Shown: one piece after another, positions 1 to 9,345 of the stretch
Position numbering within the stretch: position 1 is the first letter of the stretch
How the letters are laid out: every line of letters starts with the position of its first letter
Origin: Silicimonas sp.
GTDB taxonomy: Bacteria; Pseudomonadota; Alphaproteobacteria; Rhodobacterales; Rhodobacteraceae
Assembly: GCA_022824525.1 (NCBI GenBank)
Contig: JAJDZT010000135.1
Span: 1 to 54,266 of the forward strand
Direction: 5' to 3'
DNA length: 54,266 bases
The notes under the pieces: model-generated
The model's input: the letters and a program-made list of their open reading frames with translations, nothing else
Told to the model about the DNA's origin: nothing
The model's database searches: none
Translations under genes and position numbers: made by a program

Positions 1-178
1 TGTTTGCAATCAGCAACAGGGCGGGCAAAGCCGAAACGGGATCACGCAATCACTGCCGAAAAAGCCGAACCCGAACCCGGATGACATGCCGGCACGTCAA
101 ACACCGCGTCAAAACCCGCAGAGAAAAAATTAGCCGTGGGAAGCACAGCACTTCGATATTCTCAGAACCAAGCTTCTC

Positions 179-763
179 TTGGAAATGCGGGCAAATGGCT
201 GGACGCGAATTGCTGTCACGTCGGCCACGCCCGGCTGCGGCAAGACGACGGCGGCCTGCAACCTGATCGCCGGCCTCGGTCGCCAGCCTGAGTTGCGCGG
301 TATGCTGTTCGATTTGGATTTGCGGCGCCCATCCGTCGCCAAGCTCTTGCACAGCAATCCGAAATCCAGCCTTGCTGACGTTCTCAGCGGCGAGGTTGAG
401 TTCGAAGAGCAAGCTCTCCGGTTGCACGAGAATACCTGTATTTCCATGACCACCGAGCCCGTCCCGGACCCGTCGAAGCTTGTCCTGAGTTCTCGAACGG
501 CAGACCTGTTCGACAGGATCCATGACCAGTACCGGCCGCATCTGATGCTGTTCGATACGCCACCTGTTCTTCTCAGCGATGAAACGCGGGGCTTCCTGAA
601 GACGGTTGATGCCGTTCTGATCATGGCGGCAGCCGAAACCAACACGGTGTCACAGATCGACGAAGTGGAGCGCGAAGTGGCGCAATACACCAACGTCGCC
701 GGCATCGTGCTGAACAAGTGTCGCTTCATGGAAGACAACTACAGCTACTCTTACTCCTACTGA
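179..763 (+). CDS. BY-kinase ATPase domain (Wzc/CpsD-type), 5' end disrupted
   Basis: Cytoplasmic P-loop domain of a bacterial tyrosine kinase that controls chain length and export of surface polysaccharide. Visible motifs, counted from the TTG at 179: Walker A (ATPGCGKTT, about 16-24), Walker A' (LFDLDLRRPS, about 43-51), Walker B (LMLFDTPP, about 119-126) and a tyrosine cluster at the very C-terminus (YSYSYSY), the usual autophosphorylation tail. The only starts are TTG 179 and ATG 185. Family-like sequence (HFDILRTKLL) continues in frame upstream to codon 134, where a TAG at 131-133 ends it. The N-terminal part, including the oligomerisation helix, is therefore lost or lies behind a nonsense or frameshift mutation. 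The rml/ugd sugar-nucleotide genes downstream fit a polysaccharide role. The membrane Wzc-type partner is not in the window. Confidence 0.75.
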   Translation: MEMRANGWTRIAVTSATPGCGKTTAACNLIAGLGRQPELRGMLFDLDLRRPSVAKLLHSNPKSSLADVLSGEVEFEEQALRLHENTCISMTTEPVPDPSKLVLSSRTADLFDRIHDQYRPHLMLFDTPPVLLSDETRGFLKTVDAVLIMAAAETNTVSQIDEVEREVAQYTNVAGIVLNKCRFMEDNYSYSYSY

Positions 764-984
764 ATCCGCATCCTCGGCGCGGTGAGCGCCGAACGGTCAG
801 ATCATCAATTGGCAAGACATGCGTGAGACAACCGCGCCTGTTCGAACACTGCTGCCGAACAGGCGGCTTTTACCTTCCTCGGGGGCGCGTTGCGGCGCTC
901 ATGCAAGGCCATAGGACCGCGGATGCGCCTGACACGCGAGGCCGCGGATGACCGATCAGAAGGGCGCAGCGGCGCCGCTGACGT
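764..984. other. Intergenic region with a dispersed palindrome
   Basis: About 220 bases between the end of the BY-kinase gene and the convergent end of ugd. No convincing small gene is seen. The right end contains a palindromic repeat also found at 45.9 kb (separate entry). Confidence 0.5.
962..982. repeat. Palindromic dispersed repeat, copy 1
   Basis: A 21-base stretch with the perfect palindromic core CAGCGGCGCCGCTG (967-980). Its exact reverse complement occurs at 45941-45961, and the flanks remain similar for several bases (gtttaatc versus tttcaactc). This is seen directly. It is probably a REP-like element common in this genome. Confidence 0.6.
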
Positions 985-2316
985 TTAATCGGAAAGATCG
1001 TCCGGAAACGGACGCCGACCCACAGAGACATATGCCTCAAAACCGGCCGCCTCGGCGCGATCGGCGTCATAGATATTGCGCAGGTCCGCCATGCGTGCCG
1101 TGGTCATCCCGCCTGCAATCTTCTCAAGATCGAGGGCACGGAATTCGTTCCACTCCGTCAGGATGACAACCAGATCTGCTTTGTCGGTCGCAGCATAGAC
1201 GTCGGTTTCCCAGATCACGTGCGGCAACAAATGCTCGCCCTCGCGCCGACCTTCCGGATCAACGGCGTGAACCTCTGCGCCGCCGCCAACCAGGGCCGGG
1301 ACGATCGTGAGAGACGGAGCGTCTCGCATGTCGTCGGTGTTCGGTTTGAAGGTGACGCCCAGAACCGCGATTTTCTTGCCGTTGAACGTGCCGCCGCAAA
1401 GATCGCGAAGCTTCTCGATCATCCGGCGCTTCACCTTTTCGTTCACCTCGATCACGGCTTCGGTGATGGTCATCGGAGATGCGAAATCCTGACCGATGCG
1501 GGCAAGCGCGCTGGTGTCTTTCGGGAAGCAGGAACCACCATATCCGGGACCTGCATGCAGGAATTTGTTGCCGATCCGGCCATCGAGCCCCATGCCCTTG
1601 GACACTTCCTTCACATCGGCGCCCGTTTTTTCGCAAAGGGCGGCGATTTCGTTGATGAAGGTGATCTTCGTCGCAAGAAATGCGTTGGCGGCGTATTTGA
1701 TCATCTCGGCCGACTCGAGATCGGTGGTGACAATCGGAAAATCGCGAAGGAAGAGGGGGCGGTATATCTCCGCCATGACTTCCGCCGCACGGTCGTTCTC
1801 AACGCCGACAACCACGCGATCTGGACGCATGAAATCGTCGATCGCGGCACCTTCGCGCAGGAACTCGGGGTTCGAGGCGACGTCGAAGGACAGGTCCGGG
1901 TTGGCCGCGCGCACGGTCTTTGCGACTTCCCGGTTCGTGCCGACCGGAACGGTCGATTTCGTGACGATGGTGATGTGCTTCTTGGCGGTTCGCGCGATCT
2001 CCTCTGCCGCCGCCATCACGTAGGTCAGATCGGCATGTCCGTCGCCGCGCCGCGTCGGCGTCCCGACCGCGATGAACACGGCTTCGGCCCCTTCAAGCGC
2101 CTCGGCGAGATCGAGCGTGAAAGACAGGCGACCGGCTTCGACGTTCTTGGCCAAAAGCAAGTCGAGACCCGGCTCGTAAATCGGTATCTCACCGGCTTCC
2201 AGCTTGGCGATCTTGTTCGCGTCCTTGTCGACGCAAACCACATCGTGGCCGAAATCCGAGAAACAGACGCCAGAGACGAGCCCGACATATCCGGTTCCGA
2301 TCATCGCTATGCGCAT
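985..2316 (-). CDS. ugd: UDP-glucose 6-dehydrogenase
   Basis: Oxidises UDP-glucose to UDP-glucuronate with two NAD+, in the cytoplasm, to feed capsule/EPS synthesis. The 443-residue length is normal. The N-terminal Rossmann motif GTGYVG is at residues 7-12. The central helix has Lys207 and Asn211 (EMIKYAANAF), and the catalytic Cys263 sits in GYGGSCFPKD. A C-terminal UDP-binding domain follows. The gene is the last of a minus-strand run rmlC-B-D-A-epimerase-ugd, 27 bases after the epimerase that uses its product. Nothing unusual in the sequence. Confidence 0.95.
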   Translation of the reverse strand: MRIAMIGTGYVGLVSGVCFSDFGHDVVCVDKDANKIAKLEAGEIPIYEPGLDLLLAKNVEAGRLSFTLDLAEALEGAEAVFIAVGTPTRRGDGHADLTYVMAAAEEIARTAKKHITIVTKSTVPVGTNREVAKTVRAANPDLSFDVASNPEFLREGAAIDDFMRPDRVVVGVENDRAAEVMAEIYRPLFLRDFPIVTTDLESAEMIKYAANAFLATKITFINEIAALCEKTGADVKEVSKGMGLDGRIGNKFLHAGPGYGGSCFPKDTSALARIGQDFASPMTITEAVIEVNEKVKRRMIEKLRDLCGGTFNGKKIAVLGVTFKPNTDDMRDAPSLTIVPALVGGGAEVHAVDPEGRREGEHLLPHVIWETDVYAATDKADLVVILTEWNEFRALDLEKIAGGMTTARMADLRNIYDADRAEAAGFEAYVSVGRRPFPDDLSD

Positions 2317-2343
2317 TGGGAAACTTCCTTACCTTTTTAAACG

Positions 2344-3345
2344 TTACACGTCGTAGTAGCTGCGATACCAATCGACGAATTTCGGGATACCGCTGTCCAG
2401 TCCGGTGGTGCACTTATACCCCGTAAGCGCGTCCAACAAGCGGGTGTCGGACCAAGTCGCCGGAACGTCACCTGCTTGCATCGGCATCATGTTCTTTCGG
2501 GCTTCGAGACCGAGCGTTTGTTCGATCTGTGCAATGAAATCGCCCAATGCATCGGGTTTGGCCTTGCCAATGTTGACAATTCTAAACGGAGCGACCGGAC
2601 TTAGACTGTCAAAATCACCAAGCGAAACCGCGGTCGGGCGCGCGTCTGCCAGTCGCCAGACGGCTTCCACCAGATCGTCGATGAATGTGAAGTCGCGGCG
2701 CATCTCACCGTTGTTGTAAACGTCGATGGCCTCTCCGTTCAGCATTGCCTTGACGAACTTGAACAGTGCCATGTCGGGTCGCCCCCATGGACCGTAGACC
2801 GTGAAGAACCGGAACATGGTGACCGGCAGTTCGTAGAGGTGGGCATAGCTGTGCGCCATGGCCTCCGTCGCCTTCTTGGTGGCGGCGTAGAACGACATCT
2901 GATGGTCGGCCTTGTCAGTTTCCGCGTAAGGCATCTTTTCGTTCGCGCCATAGGCGGAGGAGGTCGAGGCGAGAAGCAGATGCGCGCCAGGATGCGCCCT
3001 TGCGGCCTCAAGAAGCTCGAACGTTCCGGCGATGTTGCTGTCGAGATAGGTGCGCGGCGCCTCGATCGAATACCGGACACCCGCCTGTGCGGCGAGGTGG
3101 ACGACATGAGACGGCTTGTACGTCTCGAAAAGCGACATCAGCAGACCGGGGGTTTCGACGTGGCCTTCTACCTCGGTGTAGTTCGGGTATTCGGCAAGCA
3201 ACGCCACGCGGTCGCGCTTGAGTTTCGGATCGTAATACGCGCTGAAACTGTCTAGACCGATCACCTGCCAGCCTTCATCCAGCCACCGCTTCGCGGTGTG
3301 ATAGCCGATGAACCCGGCGACGCCCGTGATCAGTGCCGTCTTCAC
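2344..3345 (-). CDS. UDP-glucuronate 4-epimerase (NAD-dependent epimerase)
   Basis: Extended SDR that interconverts UDP-glucuronate and UDP-galacturonate. Visible features are the NAD loop TGVAGFIG (7-14), TSSAYG (128-133) and the Tyr153-x3-Lys157 pair (YAATK). The insertion AAQAGVRYSIEAP and the FRFFTVYGPWGRPDMA stretch are typical of the LspL/Cap1J uronate epimerases rather than GalE. The start is GTG at 3345, overlapping the rmlA stop (GTGA), so translation is likely coupled. Its place directly before ugd supports UDP-glucuronate as substrate. At 333 residues it is full length. Confidence 0.9.
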   Translation of the reverse strand: MKTALITGVAGFIGYHTAKRWLDEGWQVIGLDSFSAYYDPKLKRDRVALLAEYPNYTEVEGHVETPGLLMSLFETYKPSHVVHLAAQAGVRYSIEAPRTYLDSNIAGTFELLEAARAHPGAHLLLASTSSAYGANEKMPYAETDKADHQMSFYAATKKATEAMAHSYAHLYELPVTMFRFFTVYGPWGRPDMALFKFVKAMLNGEAIDVYNNGEMRRDFTFIDDLVEAVWRLADARPTAVSLGDFDSLSPVAPFRIVNIGKAKPDALGDFIAQIEQTLGLEARKNMMPMQAGDVPATWSDTRLLDALTGYKCTTGLDSGIPKFVDWYRSYYDV

Positions 3346-4220
3346 TCTGCGTCGCCCGCAATCTGGATAAGGTATTGGCCGTAAGCGTTTTTCCCGAGGG
3401 GGCGGGCTGCGGCAAGAAGATCATCCTTGGTGATCCATCCCGCCTCGAAGGCGATTTCCTCGGGCGAACCGGATTGCAGCCCCTGTCGGGCGGTGAGTGT
3501 GCGCACGAAATTTCCGGCATCGAGGAGCGACGCATGGGTGCCGGTATCGAGCCAGGCATATCCGCGGCCCATGCGCTCAACGTTCAGAAGCCCTTCGTTC
3601 AGGTAAAGCTGCAGGAGGTCCGTGATCTCCAATTCGCCCCGGTCCGAGGGCTTCACCTGTGCCGCCCGATCCGGCGCGCTGCCATCAAGGAAGTAGAGCC
3701 CGGTCACCGCGTAGTTCGAGGGCGGCTTCGCTGGTTTTTCGATGATCTGGCTGACCTTCTCGCCTTCATAGGCCAGCACACCGTAGCGCTCGGGGTCAGC
3801 GACACGATAGCCGAAGACCGTTCCGCCTGTCTCCAGCGCGTCAGCGCGTTCAAGGATCTTGGGAAGACCATGTCCGAAGAAGATGTTGTCGCCCAGCACC
3901 ATGGCAGATGGCGCGCCATTCAAGAACGCGCCTGCCAGCAGATAGGCCTGCGCCAGCCCGTCAGGGGAAGGTTGGACGATCCACTCGAACGTCAGCCCCC
4001 ATTGCGAGCCGTCACCGAGAAGGCGTTTGAACTGGTCCTGATCCTGCGGCGTCGTGATGATCGCAATCTCCCGGATGCCAGCCAGCATGAGGACCGACAG
4101 GGGATAGTAGATCATCGGCTTGTCATAGATCGGCAGAAGCTGCTTCGAAATGCCGATGGTGATCGGGTAAAGCCGCGTGCCTGAGCCGCCTGCAAGGATG
4201 ATGCCTTTGCGGTTGGTCAT
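3342..4220 (-). CDS. rmlA: Glucose-1-phosphate thymidylyltransferase
   Basis: First enzyme of dTDP-L-rhamnose synthesis: dTTP + glucose-1-phosphate gives dTDP-glucose + PPi. The nucleotidyltransferase signature GGSGTRLYP begins at residue 11, followed by SKQLLPIYDKPMIYYPL and VLGDNIFFGHGL, all characteristic of RmlA. The ATG at 4220 is preferred over an upstream in-frame start because it gives the usual 292 residues and has an AAAGGA ribosome site about a dozen bases ahead. It follows rmlD by 17 bases and overlaps the next gene. Confidence 0.96.
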   Translation of the reverse strand: MTNRKGIILAGGSGTRLYPITIGISKQLLPIYDKPMIYYPLSVLMLAGIREIAIITTPQDQDQFKRLLGDGSQWGLTFEWIVQPSPDGLAQAYLLAGAFLNGAPSAMVLGDNIFFGHGLPKILERADALETGGTVFGYRVADPERYGVLAYEGEKVSQIIEKPAKPPSNYAVTGLYFLDGSAPDRAAQVKPSDRGELEITDLLQLYLNEGLLNVERMGRGYAWLDTGTHASLLDAGNFVRTLTARQGLQSGSPEEIAFEAGWITKDDLLAAARPLGKNAYGQYLIQIAGDAE

Positions 4221-4237
4221 GGAAAACTGCTGTCCTT

Positions 4238-5101
4238 TCAGGCGCTTTTCTGTCCGAGTTCTTCTAGCACATTGCCAAGCCCGGCTCGCCAGTCTGGGCG
4301 TTCGATGCCGAAATCCCGGGTCAAAGTGCTGCAATCAAGCCGCGAATTGAGGGGTCTCTCCGCTTTGGTCGGAAACTCACTGGAAGGGATATCAACAATC
4401 TCGGGCGTCAGACCGGATTGTTGAAAAATCTCCCGCGCGAAATCCGCCCAACTCACGTCCGGGGCACCGGAAAAGTGATAGGTTCCGCCTTCATGTCCGT
4501 CCGCCAGCGCTGCCGCGATTGTCAGGCACGCGTCCGCGATATCGGCGGCCGGGGTCGGGCCCCCAATCTGGTCGGTCACGATTGTGAGCCGGTCCCGTTC
4601 GGCCCCCAGGCGAAGCATGGTTTTGACAAAGTTGTTCCCATGCGCGCTGAACACCCAGGACGTGCGCAGGATCGCGTGGCGCGCTCCGCTTTCGCGGATG
4701 CCGTCTTCGCCAAGAAGCTTGGAAACGCCGTAAACGCCAAGCGGGGCGGTTTCGTCACGCGGATGCCACGGCTGATCGCCGTCACCCGGGAAGACGTAAT
4801 CGGTGGAGATGTGGACAAGGGGCGTGCCGGAATTGGCGGCCGCATAGCCCAGAACGCCTACAGACATGTCATTGACCGCATGGGCCAGCGCAGGTTCCTC
4901 TTCCGCCTTGTCCACGGCGGTATAGGCAACGGCGTTGATGAACGCGTCGACCTCGAGCGATTTCGCAAGCGCGCCAACCGCTGCCGGGTCGGCGAAATCG
5001 AGGCGGTCGCGACCGATGACTTCCAGTGTGACGTCCTGAGGAGCGCGGCGTTGTACCTCCGTCGCGACCTGACCGGTGGCTCCGAAGAGCGCGATCTTCA
5101 C
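4238..5101 (-). CDS. rmlD: dTDP-4-dehydrorhamnose reductase
   Basis: Last step of dTDP-L-rhamnose synthesis: NAD(P)H reduction of dTDP-4-keto-rhamnose. It has the Rossmann loop FGATGQVA (6-13), the STDYVF motif (99-104) and the catalytic Tyr124-x3-Lys128 (YGVSK). The start chosen is GTG 5101, which overlaps the rmlB stop as GTGA and places the Rossmann strand at the N-terminus. A longer reading frame exists upstream but adds 16 residues without family similarity. The protein has 287 residues, normal for RmlD. Confidence 0.94.
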   Translation of the reverse strand: MKIALFGATGQVATEVQRRAPQDVTLEVIGRDRLDFADPAAVGALAKSLEVDAFINAVAYTAVDKAEEEPALAHAVNDMSVGVLGYAAANSGTPLVHISTDYVFPGDGDQPWHPRDETAPLGVYGVSKLLGEDGIRESGARHAILRTSWVFSAHGNNFVKTMLRLGAERDRLTIVTDQIGGPTPAADIADACLTIAAALADGHEGGTYHFSGAPDVSWADFAREIFQQSGLTPEIVDIPSSEFPTKAERPLNSRLDCSTLTRDFGIERPDWRAGLGNVLEELGQKSA

Positions 5102-6132
5102 GAGCCTGTCCCCCGACGCTCCATCGCGATGTTCAGAAGCGGGCGCCACCAGTCTTCGTTCTGCAAGTACCAGTCGACCGTCAGGGCCAAACCTTCTTCC
5201 AGAGTGACCGACGGTCGCCAGCCAAGCTCTTCGCGAATGCGTGTAGGATCAATGGCATAGCGCATGTCATGCCCGGGTCGATCGGTGACGAACTCGATCA
5301 GGTCGGCATGCGGCGCGCTTTCGGGGCGGCGTTCGTCAAGCAACTTGCAGATCGTGGTCACAAGATCGATGTTCCGCGCCTCGTTCTCGCCGCCGATGTT
5401 ATAGCTTCGTCCGACCTCGCCCTTGGTCAGAACCAGCAGCAATGCATCGGCATGATCCTCGACATAGAGCCAATCGCGAACATTTTCGCCCTTGCCATAG
5501 ACCGGGATCGGCTTGCCGTGGATGGCGTTCAGGATCACCACGGGGATGAGCTTCTCCGGGAAGTGGAACGGCCCGTAATTGTTGGAGCAGTTCGTCAGAA
5601 CGATCGGGAGCCCGTAAGTCTCGTGCCACGCGCGCACGAGGTGGTCGGACGACGCCTTGGAGGCGGAGTAGGGGCTCCGCGGATCATAGGGGGTGTCCTC
5701 AGTGAACATGCCGGTTGCCCCGAGCGATCCGAACACTTCATCCGTCGAGATATGGTGGAACCGGAAACTCACCGGTCGGCCTTCGCTTTCCCAGTAGGCG
5801 CGCGCGGCTTCCAGCAAGGTGTATGTGCCCGTGATATTGGTTTCGATGAACGCGGTCGGGCCGTCAATCGAGCGGTCTACATGGCTTTCGGCGGCAAGGT
5901 GCATGACAGCATCCGGCTTGTGCCGCGCGAAGACATCGTCCAGCGCCGCGCGATCCGTGATACTGACCTTCTCGAAGACATAGCCGGGTGCGTTCGAAAC
6001 ACCGGCCACATTCGCAATATTGGCGGCGTAGGTGAGGCTGTCGAGGTTGATGACTTCGTGCCCATCACGCACGGCCTGTCGAACGACCGCCGAACCGATG
6101 AAGCCGGCGCCTCCGGTTACGAGAATTTTCAT
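5098..6132 (-). CDS. rmlB: dTDP-glucose 4,6-dehydratase
   Basis: Second step of dTDP-rhamnose synthesis, an NAD-dependent extended SDR. It has TGGAGFIG (6-13), the active-site STDEVFG around residues 129-135 (Thr130, Asp131, Glu132) and Tyr155-x3-Lys159 (YSASK). The [13 protein letters not shown] stretch is diagnostic. The ATG at 6132 is preceded by a clear GGAGG five bases upstream, so it is chosen over an upstream TTG. It overlaps the rmlC stop (ATGA) and the rmlD start (GTGA). 344 residues, full length. Confidence 0.96.
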   Translation of the reverse strand: MKILVTGGAGFIGSAVVRQAVRDGHEVINLDSLTYAANIANVAGVSNAPGYVFEKVSITDRAALDDVFARHKPDAVMHLAAESHVDRSIDGPTAFIETNITGTYTLLEAARAYWESEGRPVSFRFHHISTDEVFGSLGATGMFTEDTPYDPRSPYSASKASSDHLVRAWHETYGLPIVLTNCSNNYGPFHFPEKLIPVVILNAIHGKPIPVYGKGENVRDWLYVEDHADALLLVLTKGEVGRSYNIGGENEARNIDLVTTICKLLDERRPESAPHADLIEFVTDRPGHDMRYAIDPTRIREELGWRPSVTLEEGLALTVDWYLQNEDWWRPLLNIAMERRGTGS

Positions 6133-6686
6133 GTCGCCTCCCAATGAAAGGGGCTATCGAAATCGGCAAGCGCCGGTGCCGCTTCATCCTTGGCCGAAAG
6201 GTGCGGCGCGCCCTCCAGCGGCCAGTCGATTCCGCAGCTGTCCCAACGAACTGCACCGTCATGCTCGGCCGAGTAGTAATCGGTCACCTTGTAAACCACT
6301 TCGGTGTCGGGCTCCAAGGTTACGAATCCATGAAGAAACCCTTCGGGTACATAGAGTTGCAGCCCGTTCTCAAAGCTCAGTTCGGTCCCAAAGCTCTGAC
6401 CGTAGGTCGGTGATCCCTTACGTATATCGACCGCCACATCGTAGAGGCTGCCGCGCCCACACCGGACCAGTTTGCCCTGCGCGCGATTGGGCGCCTGGTA
6501 GTGCAGGCCCCGCAAGGTACCTGTCTGGCGCGAAAGAGAATGGTTGTCCTGAACGAAATCGATATCCAGACCGTTTTCCGCCATGCGCGCACGGTTCCAG
6601 CTTTCGGAAAAGAACCCGCGGGTGTCGCCGTGACGAACCGGTTTCAGAAGATAGACACCCTTCAGGGCGGTCTCGGTCACTTCCAT
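6129..6686 (-). CDS. rmlC: dTDP-4-dehydrorhamnose 3,5-epimerase
   Basis: Cupin-fold epimerase, third step of dTDP-rhamnose synthesis. It shows FFSESW, QDNHS, and RGLHYQ with the catalytic His62; Lys72 and the later [14 protein letters not shown] are also conserved in the family. The ATG at 6686 is preferred to the GTG one codon earlier because an AGG lies seven bases before it. It is the first gene of the minus-strand sugar-nucleotide run, so the promoter should lie in 6690-6823. 185 residues, normal length. Confidence 0.95.
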   Translation of the reverse strand: MEVTETALKGVYLLKPVRHGDTRGFFSESWNRARMAENGLDIDFVQDNHSLSRQTGTLRGLHYQAPNRAQGKLVRCGRGSLYDVAVDIRKGSPTYGQSFGTELSFENGLQLYVPEGFLHGFVTLEPDTEVVYKVTDYYSAEHDGAVRWDSCGIDWPLEGAPHLSAKDEAAPALADFDSPFHWEAT

Positions 6687-6823
6687 CACTATACCTACTG
6701 ATGACTACGGCGCCGTGTTAGCAGTCCGATACCGCAAGGTCATCGCCGCAGAAGGGCATGTGGCGCGAATCTGCCCGTGTGCGTGGCCCAATGGCGACAT
6801 GCCCGGCCGCTTGCAGGGGTGAC

Positions 6824-7948
6824 CTATAGGTCCGCGTGATACTCTTCGATCAGTGACTGCAACACGGCCTGCATCGCATCCGTCTCCGATCCTGTGGCCC
6901 TCGCGGCGTCGAAGACCTTTCTTTGGCGTTCCGCGCTGTTGCCGCCCTCAAAGATGTTTCGGACACCGCGTAGCTCTTCGAGGCAATCCAATTCGATGGC
7001 ATCCTCGGTCAGAAGTTCGACCAGTTCGTCGATCAGTTCGCCAAACGGTACGACCTCCCCGCGGCCAAAATCAATCAACCCTTCTCGCATGCCATAGCGC
7101 TGGGCACGCCAGCGGTTCTCTCCGACAAGGAAGTGGTCGTAAATGCGCCAACGCTGATTTTGCGTCTTCAACCGCCAAAGCATACGCATCAGGCATTGCG
7201 TGGTCGCGGCGAGTGTCAGCACATGTTCGAGCCGGGGAGACATGTCGCAAATGCGTGTCTCAAGCGTCGGGAACCTGTCCGATGGCCGCAAATCCCACCA
7301 GACTTTCGTGGCGTCTTCGATGGCCCCGGTTTGCACGATGGCATCCACGGCCCGCTTGTAGCTTGAAAAGCTCTCTAGTCGCGGCGGAAGGCCGGTGCGG
7401 GGCAGATTGTCGAAGACAGTCAGGCGATAGCTGTCGAGGCCGGTGTCCTCTCCTTGCCAGAAGGGAGAAGAACAGGAGAGCGCCAGAAAGTGCGGCAGGA
7501 AATAACTGGCCTGGTTCATCAGATCGACGCGCAGGTCGTCATCCTCGATCCCGATATGCACGTGGCAACCCGAGATCAGCATGCGGCGCGCCACCCCGCC
7601 CAGGTCACTCCTCAGATCGTTGTAGCGATCCCGGTCGGTGTGATGCTGTTCCTTCCAGTCCGCCGTCGGATGGCAGGACACCGCAAGTGGGGCGAGCCCG
7701 TAGTCACCCGCGATCTCAGCGACGGTTTTCCGAAGGTTCTTCAGATCGTTCCGGGCGTCCCCGATCGTCTTGCAGACCTTGGTGCCGACCTCGACCTGGC
7801 AGCGCAGGAATTCGGGTGAGACCTGATCCCCAAGCGCGGTTTTGCAGGCGTCCATGAACGCTTGGGGGGCTTCTGCAAGTTTGCGCGTGTCCTGATCGAC
7901 GAGGAGGTACTCCTCCTCGATCCCCATCGTGAAGCTTGGGCTTGGCAT
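6824..7948 (-). CDS. Carboxylate-amine ligase, glutamate-cysteine ligase type 2 family (YbdK-like)
   Basis: ATP-dependent carboxylate-amine ligase of the GCS2 family. Members ligate glutamate weakly to cysteine, and the physiological substrate is usually unknown. The N-terminal [11 protein letters not shown] and the downstream [11 protein letters not shown] and [11 protein letters not shown] stretches are the family's metal- and substrate-site motifs. At 374 residues it has the usual length. It stands alone on the minus strand, divergent from the small secreted protein at 8141. The 190-base gap carries both promoters. Family assignment is firm, substrate is not. Confidence 0.88.
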   Translation of the reverse strand: MPSPSFTMGIEEEYLLVDQDTRKLAEAPQAFMDACKTALGDQVSPEFLRCQVEVGTKVCKTIGDARNDLKNLRKTVAEIAGDYGLAPLAVSCHPTADWKEQHHTDRDRYNDLRSDLGGVARRMLISGCHVHIGIEDDDLRVDLMNQASYFLPHFLALSCSSPFWQGEDTGLDSYRLTVFDNLPRTGLPPRLESFSSYKRAVDAIVQTGAIEDATKVWWDLRPSDRFPTLETRICDMSPRLEHVLTLAATTQCLMRMLWRLKTQNQRWRIYDHFLVGENRWRAQRYGMREGLIDFGRGEVVPFGELIDELVELLTEDAIELDCLEELRGVRNIFEGGNSAERQRKVFDAARATGSETDAMQAVLQSLIEEYHADL

Positions 7949-8140
7949 GGTGTTTGTCCCCTCGTGCTTACCGAAAGCGTAGGATGGCCGGACAAACGAT
8001 GCAACGAAGGGTGTGAGAGGCGCAAAAAGCCCTTGAATCGAATTGAATTGAGGCGCGATTTCCTAGGAAAGGCCCAATTTTGACCATGGTGTTTGTTTCT
8101 CCTGCAGGAACAATAGCTGGCTGGTGATGGAATTGTGCCA

Positions 8141-8401
8141 ATGCGTATATCTACGATACTGACCTGTTGTGCGCTGTCGTTCATGGCTCCCTTTGCCATG
8201 GGTGGCGAGGGCCTGATCGAAGAACGCGCGTGGGAAACGGCACAGGAAAGCGGCACGGCCCTCTCCCTCAAGCGGTTTGTGTTGCATTTCCCCGAGAGCC
8301 GTTTCGTCAATGCCGCGGAGGCACGGATTGCCGTGGTTCTGCGGCAGGATGAAACGGTCTCTCATCACGGTCGGATGCGTGGCATGCACTACGTCCAGTA
8401 G
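8141..8401 (+). CDS. Small secreted protein of unknown function
   Basis: An 86-residue protein that I do not recognise. It begins with a signal-peptide-like segment (MRIST, then hydrophobic to about residue 20, ending FAMGGEG). The mature part is short and charged, has a helix-like stretch (LSKRFVLHFPES type) and ends in a His-rich tail (SHHGRMRGMHY). The ATG at 8141 is preferred to a GTG two codons earlier because a GGA lies nine bases upstream. A strong hairpin terminator follows 25 bases after the stop. The complete signal/stop/terminator organisation makes it a probable gene. Confidence 0.6.
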   Translation: MRISTILTCCALSFMAPFAMGGEGLIEERAWETAQESGTALSLKRFVLHFPESRFVNAAEARIAVVLRQDETVSHHGRMRGMHYVQ

Positions 8402-8425
8402 CGACCACCGGCACTGCCAAAACAA

Positions 8426-8455
8426 AAAAGCCGCCCGGTTTCCTGGGCGGCTTTT
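8426..8455. terminator. Bidirectional rho-independent terminator
   Basis: An 11-bp perfect stem, AAAAGCCGCCC / GGGCGGCTTTT (8426-8436 and 8445-8455), with an 8-base loop and A/T runs on both sides. It sits between the convergent ends of the small secreted protein gene and petC, so it can serve both strands. Confidence 0.9.
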
Positions 8456-8476
8456 GATTTCATATGACGGGATCGA

Positions 8477-9331
8477 TCACTCGGCCGGGTAGGTGTCCTT
8501 GCGCTTGATCGGTGCCCAGATCTTCTTGTTCGTGAGGTAGAGCAGGACGCTCAGCACGATCAGGAAGACCACCGCGATGAAGCCGGCTTCCTTGCGTGCG
8601 TTGAGCTTCGGCTCAGCCGTCCACATCAGGAAGGCCGACACGTCCTGTGCCGCCTGTTCCAGCGTGGCTTCGGTGCCGTCTTCATACTCGACATCGTCAC
8701 CCCAAAGTGGCTGGCCCATGGCGATCCATGACCCTTCAACTTTGTGGTTGCCGTCTTCGTATTTGCACTCGTCCGGGAAGCCGCCTGCGGTGAAGACCTT
8801 GTTGTAAGAGCCTTCAATCTCCGATTCAGCCGCGCATTCCGGCGGGTCCGCATAGCCTGCAAGAAGCGAGGCAATGTATTCCGCGCCACCCATGCCCTTG
8901 AAGAGCTGGTTGGTGCCAAGGCCGTAGGGGCCCGAGAACCCCGCACGGGCCTTCGCCATCAGGCTGAGGTCGGGTGCGTTTTCCAACGCCGAGCCCGGGA
9001 AGTGGTCAGTCGGCTTGGCGGCTCGGAAATCGTCGATCTCCGGGTCGAACACTTCGTAGAACTCTGCATAGGCGCGCACCTGATCTTCCGGCAGATGCGG
9101 TCCACCCTCGTCGCCCAGCGTGCGCAGCGGCACGTACTGGAGGCCGTGGCAGGCCGCACAGATTTCCGTGTAGACCTGAAGGCCGCGCTGCAGCTGCATC
9201 TGGTCATAGGTGCCGAACGGACCTTCGAACGAGAAGTCGTAGTCGGTGACTTTCGGTGCCTCGCCCGCCGCGAAAGCGGGGGAGGCCAGGCCGAGTGCGA
9301 CGACTGCGGAAAGTGTGATCTTGCGGATCAT
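8477..9331 (-). CDS. petC: Cytochrome c1 of the bc1 complex
   Basis: Haem-c subunit of ubiquinol:cytochrome c oxidoreductase in the cytoplasmic membrane, facing the periplasm. It has a signal peptide (1-21), the haem-binding motif CAACH (Cys58, Cys61, His62) and one C-terminal membrane anchor (about 254-271), followed by a basic end. The ATG at 9331 is chosen because the reading frame further upstream runs through petB and has no c1 similarity, and an AGGAAA precedes this ATG. Third gene of petABC, 14 bases after petB, ending at a strong terminator. 284 residues. Confidence 0.96.
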   Translation of the reverse strand: MIRKITLSAVVALGLASPAFAAGEAPKVTDYDFSFEGPFGTYDQMQLQRGLQVYTEICAACHGLQYVPLRTLGDEGGPHLPEDQVRAYAEFYEVFDPEIDDFRAAKPTDHFPGSALENAPDLSLMAKARAGFSGPYGLGTNQLFKGMGGAEYIASLLAGYADPPECAAESEIEGSYNKVFTAGGFPDECKYEDGNHKVEGSWIAMGQPLWGDDVEYEDGTEATLEQAAQDVSAFLMWTAEPKLNARKEAGFIAVVFLIVLSVLLYLTNKKIWAPIKRKDTYPAE

Positions 9332-9345
9332 GGTCGTGTTTCCTT

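Noticed and set aside
764..951. A small gene between the BY-kinase and ugd
   Set aside because: Frames here start inside the preceding gene, have no ribosome site and run through the repeat.
1219..2340. A 373-codon plus-strand frame opposite ugd
   Set aside because: Antisense shadow of a highly conserved gene in GC-rich DNA.
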